Shown: one piece after another, positions 26,101 to 38,100 of the stretch | How the letters are laid out: every line of letters starts with the position of its first letter | Numbering within the stretch: position 1 is the stretch's first letter | Origin: Apostichopus japonicus | Taxonomy: Eukaryota > Echinodermata > Holothuroidea > Aspidochirotida > Stichopodidae | Length of the DNA stretch: 64,000 bases | Assembly (NCBI RefSeq): GCF_037975245.1 | Contig: NC_092563.1 | Coordinates: 1,765,001-1,829,000 of the forward strand | Direction of reading: 5' to 3' | Translations under genes and position numbers: made by a program | The notes under the pieces: generated by a model | The model's input: the letters and a program-made list of their open reading frames with translations, nothing else | What the model was told of the DNA's origin: nothing | The model's database searches: none

Positions 26101-29100
26101 TGCAGCGTTTACCAGTAAACGCCCAATTAATCTTGGCTTCGACAAGTGCCACGGTTGGACTCGACCAGTTGGCGGCTATAGCGGACAAAATTTTGGAGGT
26201 CAACCCAAATACATCGCCAATTTCTGCAATCGAACCAGCGCAACCACATTCCGCACCCACTGAGATTCAACAATTGCGTGGGCTGATCTCAGAACTCACT
26301 GCTCAAGTTGCTGCGCTGAAAACGGAAGTAAGACAGCGTAGTAGGAGCCGCGGTCGAGTATTGCGCAACACTTCTACTAATCGACAACCGGTAGGAAACG
26401 CGACAAGCGACTCGCCAGGCATGTGCTGGTATCATCAGAAATACGGCACTGCTGCGCAAAACTGCAGAGCACCATGCAATTTTTCTAGCGTAGCTAATAA
26501 TTCGGAAAACGCTCAGGCCAACGCATAGTGGCGGCAAACGTTGGCCAGGACCCAGGTCGCCTGTTTTACGCGCGAGATCGAATCAATAACACGCGTTTTC
26601 TCATCGATACCGGGGCGGCAGTCAGTGTTATACCCCCAACGCACACTGACTTACGTAATCACGGTAAGGGACCATCGTTAAACGCCATAAACGGTACGCC
26701 TATCGCAACATTTGGCTACAGATCCTTCACCCTCGACATCGGGCTCAGACGGCGTTTTCAGTGGATATTTGTCATTGCAGATGTACGTAAAGCTATCCTG
26801 GGGTGTGATTTCTTGAGACATTTTTCTCTACTGGTAGATGTAAAGGGAAATCGCCTGATCGACGCCCTTACTCACCTCACAATAACCGGGACAACAACTA
26901 CAGAGAGAACCCTTTCTCCCACTTTCGCCACGTCAAACGCCAACGCCATCTTTGAAAAACTTCTTAGCGAGTTTCCATCCATCGCAAGTCCGAATTTCAA
27001 CGAACGACCTGTAAAACACAATATTACTCATCATATAACAACCACTGGCCCATCGGTTACATCGCGAACTAGACGTATGGCACCAGACAGACTTAAAATA
27101 GCACGACATGAATTCGACCACATGTTACAACTGGGAATTATCAGACCCTCTGATAGTAATTGGGCGTCACCGCTACATATGGTCCCGAAAGCATCTGGAG
27201 ATTGGAGACCATGTGGAGATTATAGGGCCTTAAATAATATTACCGTACCCGACCTGTACCCGATCCCGCATATCCATGATTTTTCAGCGTCACTTCATGG
27301 TGCCAAAATATTCTCGAAGATCGACTTAGTCCGAGCGTACCATCAAATCCCAGTGGAGGAGTCTGATATCTGTAAGACAGCCGTCACAACGCCTTTCGGT
27401 CTGTACGAATTCACCCGCATGCCTTTTGGTCTCCGCAATGCAGCCCAAACCTTCCAGAGGTTTATCGACGAGGTAACACGAGGCTTACCATTCTGCTATG
27501 TCTACATCGATGACATACTTATCGCTAGCGAATCACTTGACCAGCATAAGCAACATATGAGGCAACTTTTAAGAAGATTGCACGACTACGGAGTAGTAAT
27601 TAACCCCGCTAAATGCCAATATGGTGCGACATCGTTGGATTTCCTTGGGCACAGAGTCGACGCCGGGGGAATTCGTCCTTTACCCGAGAAGGTTAAAGCC
27701 ATCCACGACTTTCCAGCACCAACTACCGTACGCGAACTTCGAGAGTACCTTGGTCTTCTCAATTTCTACCGTCGGTTCATTCCACGATGTTCCGAATTGT
27801 TACAACCATTGACTGACCTGTTGTCTGGAAAGAAACCAAAGACTGCTCCTGTAGTGTTGAATGATTCGGCGTCTCAGGCGTTTCGTAACAGTAAAACCGA
27901 GCTTGCCAATGCTACACTGTTGGTTCACCCTGACCATACCAAACCTCTTTCGCTCGTAGTCGACGCTTCAGATACCGGTGTAGGCGGTGCACTGCAACAG
28001 TACCAGAATGGTTGTTGGCACGCTATTGCATTCTTTTCCAAGAAACTTAGCGCTACCGAAAAACGTTACAGTACCTTCGGTCGTGAGCTATTTGCAATAT
28101 ATTTGTCTATACGATATTTTAGACACTCATTGGAAGGCCGCGCATTCTACATAATGACGGATCATAAACCGCTTACTTACGCACTGAAGTCTAGTTCAGA
28201 TCGCTATTCGCCACGCGAAATCCGCCATTTAGATTTCGTTTCGCAATTTACGAGTGATATTCGCCACATCAGCGGTAAGAATAACGTCGTAGCTGATGCT
28301 CTTTCGCGAGCAGATATTAGCGGACTTGACATGTCAGCGAGTGACACTCCTGTCGACCTTGAGCAGATAGCGACTGAACAGAAGAACGACAGTGAACTTT
28401 TGCGACTACAATCCTCTTCGCCAGAAAGATTCAAAGAAGTTCCACTCCCATCTTCCGCCGGTACTCTAATTTGCGACACTTCTAAGGGACATCCTCGACC
28501 ATTCGTACCGGAGAAGTTTCGACGACTGATATTTGACAAGCTTCATTCTATGTCACACCCGGGAATTCGCGCTACGCAACGTTTAATCACAGACCGTTTT
28601 GTCTGGACCGGCATCAACACGGATGTCAGGCACTGGGCAAAAACATGTCTGCAATGTCAGCGTTCAAAAGTTCATCGTCACACTATCGCGCCACTCGGAA
28701 CATTCGCCAATCCGGATGCGCGCTTTGATCACGTACATATTGATCTAGTCGGTCCACTTCCTCCTTCGAACGGCTATACATATCTGTTGACCATCATTGA
28801 TAGGTTCACAAGATGGCCGGAAGCTATATGTTTATCTAATATAACAGCGGAGACAGTCGCCAAAGCTTTCGTTTCTCGATGGATCGCTATATTCGGAACC
28901 CCATCGATAGTTACAACTGACAGAGGCGGCCAGTTCGAATCCGACCTCTTCAGACAGCTGACTGCACTACTTGGCAGTACTCGCGTACGCACTACTGCCT
29001 ATCATCCGATTGCGAATGGCCTCGTGGAGCGTTTCCATCGCCAATTGAAAGACGCACTCAAAGCTTCTGACGACTCAACACGATGGTCCGAAGTTTTGCC

Positions 29101-32100
29101 ACTGAGCCTCTTGAGCATCAGAACCACGTTGAAGCCCGACATCGGTTGTACAGCCGCTGAGATGGTTTTCGGTTCCACGCTCCGACTTCCCTGTGACATG
29201 ATTACAACCACGTCTGACGACGCTCTAGCCGACCCTGCCAAGTATGTAGACCGCATCAGGAAACATATGTCCAACCTTCAACCGGCTACGTCGAGGCCGG
29301 CTGTACGTAAGGCCCAAATGCATCCTGATCTAAATACATGCACGCATGTTTGGGTACGAGACGACCGCGTGAAACGACCGCTGCAGCCTCCGTATCGAGG
29401 TCCTTACCGAGTCCTCAAACGAAATGGTAAGTCACATGTCTTGGATTTACACGATCGACATGACTCAGTGTCCATTGATAGGCTCAAAGTGGCTTACCTA
29501 GAGGAACCTGCGGACTCTATGCAAGCAAACGACACACCTGCCGATGCATCGACGTCATCAGAATCAGCTGCATCAACGCATACATCAACCGCCGCTTCGC
29601 AGTCCAGTGCAAGCCTACCGCGCGCAGTAACACGTTCAGGTAGACACGTACATTGGCCTGCCCGTTATCGCTAGCTTGTTGTACGAAAATGATACATTTT
29701 AGTATTATTTTACATTCGCCTTCGTTCTGTTTATCGATCACTCGCTATTTTATTTCGTGATCTAGGAGGGGGCTATGTAGTGACTTCATCATTTCTCTAT
29801 GAAATTCTATTTGTTATCAATTTTGGAAACAGCACCGCCATAATTTGTTCAATGGAATTTCAGTCTTTGTCGCTTTTTACTAAATACTTCATTTGTCATT
29901 ACTCTCAGACAAATGGACAATGGTGATTAACCCATGACCCCGGGTTGTGTGACTCGACCGTTAGGAACGAGTCTTTGGCCAAAAAGAGGAGTTCTTCCCA
30001 CGATATCATTCTCACATCGAATGCACACTCAACAACAAGTGTTTGTCATTTATTGCATCTACGATCATTTTATATTGGATGTTCCGCTGTTAATTCATAT
30101 TAATTAGTCTGGGATATACCATTAATGTATCAGTACGCGCATATTGAAACACGGAATTCTTCTTTGATTTCATTCTGAGGATCACGACTTTCACGATTTA
30201 TTATTTAACGACGTATCGATTGGATTAGTAGTTACAAGAGTATTTGGGAGTTAACTGACTAATGTTTCGCTTTCCTTATTTTGTTCGAGGAACATTAACT
30301 ATATAATACCATTATTATTTGTGTACGGATAGATATTTATGATATATTCTATGTGGAAGATATTATCGCTGTTCTGCGCCAGGCCCCAGCGACACCTTTC
30401 GTATAAAAATTGGGACCGGTTAGAGAGAACAGTGTAGAGAACTTCATCCTGGCTGTGAAGAAAAAAAGGTGAGTTTATATGTATTAAACCCCCGCCAAAA
30501 GTATACCAACATTTTCTGTTGAGACTAGGTCCAGACACAAGGCCAACTCAATTTGTTCACATTTGTGATTCAAGAAGCCTACCAGTTGCAATGGCGACTT
30601 CATCACAGTTGCATTTAACTGCAGGTATGTTAATGGTCCTATACAGCAGAGAAAGCAACTTATGCCAAAAGATTGCATGAACTTGTAACCCCTAAATGAG
30701 TTACAAATGCCTGTAACACACCTTGTATGGTCACTGTTAGTGCAATACAACAAAGTACTGGTTAGTAATGTTTTGAAATTACTTTTTCCTTTCAGGTGGG
30801 CACCAACATTGGCCAATTTGGTAAAGGAGAAACCCCTGAAGTATACCAATGTTTTCTGTTGTGACTAGGTCCAGACTCAAGGCCAACTCAATTTGTTACC
30901 AATTGTGGTTCAACACGCATACTAGTTGGGGACTCCATTACAGTTGCATTGAACAGGCTTTTAAAGTTTCACTATGTTTTAAATCCTTTTGTCACTCCAT
31001 TAACAATTTTAACAATATTTTGGAAGGGCTGGTATGTTAAGGTGGTAAGCCCAGATAAGGTAAGTCTGCAAGTCAGGTCTCTGAATGTTAATCTGGCAAA
31101 TGTGTGAGAGATTTGAAAGATTTAAAGGTATGTAGGCTATAGACACGTAGCTGCTACTTTACTTAAAATATCATAAACAGCCCCCCCCCCCCCCCCTCTG
31201 CTATTTTGACTATTCAAAGACCATCTTTTCTTACTCCGAATTGTATACACTTCTATATGAACCAGAACTTTGACCTGTTTGGATACCTTTAGCTTCCCAC
31301 TTTTCTCTTTAATTGTAACTAGCTTTTTGATAGCTTTCAGAAAATAAAATTGACTGTGACTGGGTTTTATCACTTTAGGAAAGTTGTACATGTGGAAATT
31401 TGCATTCCCTCATCATTGTATGAACATTTGTCTTTTGCAAATGCAGAACCTAGCCTCTCGATGATAAACAGTTGAGACTGAACCCTGACTAAATGTACTC
31501 TTCTGCTATTTCTTTCTAATGTCAATTGCTGAAGGTAGTTGAAATTAATAAGCGATTTTATATCCTTTGAAGCTTATTTTTATGTACATAATGTTAGAAC
31601 TTTAGCAGGAAAGTTAATAGGCCTATAAGTAGGTACCATATTCAAGGGATGTAAACTTTCATTGCTACCCATACTAGACATCGGTATTTTATGAAAGCAA
31701 ATTGATGAGCTATGTCACATAAGATATTTTAATTGATCTCTGTACGTGCTTGTAGGTGCATGTATAGTTGCCATTTAATTGTGTGCTGTTAATAGCTATT
31801 TTTTTTGATCACATGGAGCTGCTTGTGTGCCAGTGGTTCTGCATCTGCATCATAATAAGATGTCATATATGTCTGTGTTTGTCTGAGATAGTCAGGGATT
31901 ACGTGGACTGCACTTGAACATCTTAGTATAAATTTAGTAGGGTACTCTTGATTATGACATTAAAGTGTTGGAAAAGACTAAAACCAGTATATATTTACCA
32001 AGGGGGGGGGGGGGGGGGGGTAGGGGGAGTTCATTATTTGATTTATGGGTTCTGATTGTTTATAATACAATGTCACTCTATATATGATATTGAGGATACT

Positions 32101-35100
32101 AGCTTATTGGATATTGAGTGATTTCTTAATTACATATTGCTACAGGCTATTGTACTTAATATTCTGGATATGGTACAGTTTATGGTTTCGCAAACATTGT
32201 AGGTCGGTGGGAAAAAATAATTTACTTTAAGTCGTCATGAAGGTATGTTTCATTCATAACTGCTATATTAGTATTTAAAAGTATTAAATTATAACCTTAA
32301 TGGATGATTTATTCTTAACAAATGGTTTAATCAAAAACATTTGATGAACTTGAAATTTAAACCACTTAAATCACATTCAAGTTGCGATATATTTTTCATT
32401 CATCATTTTTACATTATTACTTTATATGGTACCAATGCTTCTGTTTAAAGCACTGTACACTCTAAACCTGTTTTCAGACACTACCATCATGTTCAACTTA
32501 TTAAACTCTTTTATTAATTCCCTGAAAATAGTAAATTGAAATTCTTTTAGCAGGGTATTGTTTGCAAAACCAAATTTAATTGTTGTAATGCAATTCCCCT
32601 AGTCAGAACAGAGACCAACTCGAGCCTTGATATGAATTAATAATACTTATGTACTTTTTAATTTTACCTCACTTGCTACTAGTCTAAACCTAATAGTTTT
32701 TTTCATCTAGGCCGTTGACGGTTGTAAATTTACATACAATATATTGTTTCATTTCCGTGTCTTATTTGCAAAAGCATTTTTGAGGTATTGCAAGAACACC
32801 TTTATACTTGTTTTATGGAGAACAATTTTGAATATTAGAAAATCACATTTTTATGAGGGGAATATTTAGTTGGCTAAATGAATCAGTTATTGCATATTTC
32901 TGTGCCCTAGTAGTTTTAAATTTCGCTTTATTCTGTTTTTGAAACTAATATCAGTTTTACTGTTTACAATATATTTGATACCACAAAGTTGTTGTTTTGT
33001 CCATTTGATTTTAAATTTTGCAGCAGTGTCCAAATCTAGTAAGTAGTCTTATCATCAGTATAATATCCCAGTTCGTTGTCTTCATCTTTGGATGCATCCT
33101 TGGACAATAGCCATATTTCTGCCTTTCGATTGAGTCACAAATCCCATATCCTTAAAAGCAGCAGTAAAATATCATGAACTCTTCGTAGAGTGAATTTCAC
33201 TCTTGACTCCGAGTGATTCTCTTTTTAGAGTGACAAAGCCCACTCTTTTAAAGTGAAAAGCTCACAGTTTTAATGAGTGAATATTCTCACTCTTTTCAAA
33301 GAGTGAATTTCACTCTTCATGGAGTGATCACTCACTACACCTCTCAGAAAGAGTGAGAATTCGCTCCATAAGAGTGAAAATTCACTCTTTTGTTTTTAGA
33401 ATGGAACATCTTAGTATAAATTTAGTAGGTATTAAGTTTTATAAGGGACAAAAGTTCAGCCTTCAAACCTGCTATGCAAACATCTGGACACTCAATTATT
33501 CCATGTCAACACAAATAAGGAAGGATTTATGAATGACTAATTGGTCGATCAACTCGAAAACGCATCCATCCATGTCATAAATTTTAAATCTACATCTTTT
33601 TTTTTACTTCAGTATAGAGCGAGAGTACGGCTAAGGTTGTGGAGGGACAGGTAAGCAAGGAGTGAAGATAATATTGTAACCAATATATTTACATAACAAG
33701 GACAATACCCTAACAACCTACTTTCTGCGATGTCTAACTGGTTGTCTCCTAATTTGTCTATGATGAGTTTCTGGTAAATATTCAATGCTTTGCAAGCGTC
33801 CACACTCCGTGGTGAAAGATCCACTCCATCAAGGTTTGAATATCCAAGCTTCTTGAGCTGAAATATTAAAAGCAATAAATGTATGGGATGTATGACAATA
33901 TGCTGCTAATATGTAGGTTAACCGCAGAGTCCAAACAGAAAAATTCGGATAAAAGTCTTCCTGCAGATAATTTTCTTAGGGGTTGTTTTTCCAAAGAAAG
34001 AGGAGCTGTTCTAATAAGTAATAATAAAATTCTAGCATCCCCCTATCATCCCATTCCCCTTTACCCCCCCCCCTCCCCAATCACACCATGAAATACAAGA
34101 AGGAAAAAATGTATCATACATGCAAACTGAATGCACAGGATGTACATCTTTTAGTTTGCCACTGCTTATTCCAAAACTTAAGGTTTGCGTATTTATGATA
34201 TTAATAGATCTTTGTGTATTGATCTTGATATTTATAGGGCTGTCAAGATCTTCGTGTACGTATCAATCTTGGCCGTCGCTGACCAGTCGCTGACCAGCCT
34301 TTCCGTATTTCTGCCACTGAATCTGTCTTTCAACACACAAGAGGAATGAGACACACATAACACAGGAAAGCTTGTATTACACAAGTGAAAGTGAGTCTGA
34401 AACCAGTAGCCTTTCTTACCTGTAGGCCCACAGTCCCAACACCGCAACCTGCATCAAGGATCTTGGCACGCTTATCTTTGACAAACTCCGCAAGTTTCTC
34501 TGCCCCTAAACGAGGCCCTTTATAGTCTGCAGTTTCAAAGTCCTAAGAGAAAAATAAAAAAAAAAAATAAGAAAGGAAAACAAAAAAAAAGGTCTCAACA
34601 AATTTAGCAAGGAAAGATATATGTCCTCCATCTTCTTGACAAACTCTCCTAAAATAAACTTTCAAAGCTTCCATTTCATTCTTCATATGAAAAGAAAAAA
34701 AACCCCACAAAAAACAAAAAAAGGAAACCAAAGTTGTTTTATGATATTTCTGTGTTACATATATGAAGCTGATAAACAGTAGTACTGTGTAACACAAGTA
34801 CTGTAGCTGCCTCGTCATGCAAGTCACATTGTTCTAACAGACTTGTCTGATTGCAATCTTAATCCATCTGACCTCGATGATATAAACAGCTTAAAGGTTA
34901 CTGTGCACATAGTCCTACAATACACTGCAATTTCTCTCTTCATAGTTGACAGACTGCATTTAATGTATTTACACAGAGAGATCGATTCTTGGGACAGTTC
35001 CACAATATTTGTAGGAGACGATTAACTGTACTAACTTGAGGACGTAGCTGCGTGGCAATCATGACTTATACACATGAATTTTCAGAAAAACACATAATTT

Positions 35101-38100
35101 GATGTGAGTTATATCGTTCCTGAGATTCTATTTTAGTTTAACCTGTAACTTTTTCTGTCAACGGTAAATAAGACAACCAAATTTAAGTATTCCCTTCCCT
35201 TTTTAGATCTTGCCCTACACCTACCCAAACTAACTGTTTTCATCTCCTGCTTGCTTCTGGTTTATTCTAATTAATTGATTCTCAGTAACGAGAACGATTG
35301 ATGACGATTGACATGTATTTGTTTTGTATAGGATTAAAGCCAAAAGTTTCATGTAAGTTGTTTTACCATAAACCTCCTTTGATGTAACGTATTATATATA
35401 TGTGTAATTAAGAATGATATTGTCTATGAAAGGTACAGGTTTATATTACGTCACATAATAGAATGTGTTTAAAGATATATTTGCATTGAGAATTCTGTTC
35501 CATGATTATTGATTTTGTGTTAAATTATGTATTCTTGTAGGTGATTGATTATTGTCGTTATTGTTTATTATAAGTTCCATTTTTCCATATTCCGCGACCG
35601 TTTTTCATCATTTTTAATGTGTATTCAGTCACCAGATAACAGATCAGATGACAGATCAGATTAACAGATTATCAGATTACCAGATCAGATCAAATCAGAT
35701 TGGTAGAATGACCATCTGGAACTGATTTTAATATATACTTTATTCAACGGTTTATTATCTGCGTTGTGTGAATTTTTGGATGTATAACTGTCGAAACCAA
35801 ATCTCTAGGATATTTACAGTGAATGAAACTTTCTATAACAATTGGGAAATTATCGAACAGAGAGATCGTGGATCACGAACCGGCAAATATCACTGAAGTA
35901 ATATTGTAGCCGAGAAACAGAAACGTCTTGTGCTCATCCGGCGAAATAGGACTCACTCGTTGTTCCAACACGATATTTAGAGCTTGATAAAGGAGTAAGA
36001 ACCAGCAGCTAGTAGTGATGGGAGGAGGCCTATTGAACTTGTCTCAACTGAGCAACTAGGTCAGAAAATACAGGCAATGCCTATTGCTTAGTCACTTTGA
36101 TATACAGGCCTGTTGCATGGCCTCATAACCTACATTGATACTGTACAATTACAGCAGTGCATTGACCTTTGCACTGCAGTCAAAGCAGAGCATCTTAAAT
36201 GTGATAAGATATGACTCCCGATAAAACCCGATGTGAAAAGTATTGTTGAACCAAATAGTGAGGACGTAGAATTTTTAATTTCCCTGCAGTATCTCTAGAA
36301 TCGAGAATAGCTGAATTGTAAATTAAAATAAGATAGACTATTGACATATTAGTAACCTATCACCCATTGTGAAAGAACTAATACATAAACAAAACAACAA
36401 TGCAATGTTACATGACAAGGGCATTGGCTGAACATTCAATGACAATACAACAGTTCAGTGAATCAGCGAAAACCATCACAAACAGGCAATAAAAGATAAG
36501 GGGGATTTAAACAGCTATCGGCTTATCTACCGACAAACAAAGCTCCCAATTGCAGCGACATAATTTTGGCATTGGATCCAGGTCACACTCTGGTAGCAGT
36601 ATATAGCCTGTGCTCATCATACGTTGATAACGATATTAGAGGTACCGTAGGTAAACAGCACAATCCGCATAAATAGTTCAAAGCTCCACCGAAAGTGTGA
36701 CCACGACGACACAGGAAATCTGTCAAGGCTATTAGTCCACCAACAAGTGCTGCAGCTTTGTCAACTGTTTGCATACTAAACAACAGTGCTTGCCAAGAAC
36801 TGGGCAACAGAAAAAAAACCATGATTTATTAAACCCTGTCAGTTTGGGAATACAAAGCCATTTATTGACCTCTTCAATCAATAAACCATATAATTTGGTA
36901 AACATTTCTCCCACAGGGAAGCGTCTAATGTCTACTTGGTACTGATTCATGCGGAGCAAGGGGGACATTTTCGGGAGGGGGAGGGGGGGGTTAACAAGTA
37001 TTCAGAGTGTGAATTCAGACGGATTCCAACGGGAACAGGGTAACTAATGTGAGATTGGTTTCTTCTGATAAAGGTCATCATAAGAGTTATCTGTTGAAAG
37101 TACCAGGCCCAGAATTTTCACAATTTTTGTCACCTAATTGCTGAAAGAAAATGCCAATGCATCAAAAACAAATCTAGTGGCTAATATCAACTTTCCACTT
37201 TCCTAGAAAAGCAAGGTCGCTTTTACACTCACAGAAAAATGGAAGTATTTTGAAGTTTTTTTTTCTGTTTTTCTGGCAAACTGTCAAATCTACTGGCATG
37301 CAGCCAGTAAATACCACCTGATGTAAGTGGCCAGAGGGCACACGCCATACCGTTCACTAAATTCCACTTTTGCATCAGATTTAATCAAAGTAGCAAAATA
37401 TATTTCAATGTTCTTTCTGACACCCAATAATCCAGGGTGGTTTTTTTTTCTCCACAATTTTAATGTTCCAGGAATAACAAAATGGGGAAAGTTATATATA
37501 TATCAGTGCAACAATGAACAGAGGTACATGTATAGTTGTATAGTTTTGTATGCAGGAATGGCCATATCAGTTTGAGACAAAGTTACAGCCTGCGCCTACA
37601 AAACTGCTGCCAAAAATTTGAATGTTAAATCATTCCCTGGAGTTAATTAGTCGGTCATTAGCTTGGACGACAAGTCATCATATCTGGAAGAATTCTTCGT
37701 TTAAAAGTAAAGTATGGCCTGCTTGTACCCATGTTCAGAACCAATCCACCGTGTGTTATCTAGATCTTAGATATAACCAGGCCTTTTTGTTTCTTTTAAT
37801 TACATGTCCTTCATTAGACTATTTACATTACTGGCTGTTAGTTTGATATTGATTACTTTATCCCACCACAATTGTCAAGATACAAAGGCCATCCCTTTCA
37901 AATTGCGACACACACTTGGCATTCTGACATTGTCAAAAGTCTATAAAAGGGTTGAACAAAAACTCTATATTAAAGCACCACAAATATGAGCGATAACAAA
38001 AAAGAACAAATTCTGTGGAAAACAAACAAACACACACATACATTCACAGGGGCGTATCCAGGATTTTCTAACCTGGGGGGCGCAAAGTACTATCTAAGCG

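Larger units (their letters stand above)
24757..30498 (+). mobile_element. Ty3/Gypsy (Metaviridae) LTR retrotransposon, CsRn1-like, intact
   Basis: Full-length element of about 5742 bp in METTL27 intron 3, antisense to the gene. Order: 5' LTR, tRNA-Trp primer-binding site, gag, pol (protease, RT, RNase H, integrase), polypurine tract, 3' LTR. There is no env and no chromodomain. LTRs are 723 bp with one difference (G at 24888, A at 29907). The flanking duplication AAGTA is at 24752-24756 and 30499-30503; the exact LTR edge could shift by 1-2 bases. Clade assignment rests on the CHCC Gag knuckle and the tRNA-Trp primer, both reported for CsRn1/Kabuki-type elements. Open frames and nearly identical LTRs point to a recent insertion. 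Confidence 0.95.
24225..30960. repeat. tandem duplication interrupted by two mobile insertions
   Basis: A unit of about 345 bp is present roughly twice. Its A part (GCAACTTATGCC to CCCCTGAAGTA) occurs at about 24243-24756 and 30646-30846. Its B part (TACCAAC/ATGTTTTCTGTTG onward) occurs at 30504-30645 and 30847-30960. Copy 1 of A is split by a LINE tail at 24581-24738, and the A/B junction of copy 1 is split by the LTR retrotransposon. Copy 2 keeps the uninterrupted joint. Confidence 0.8.
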
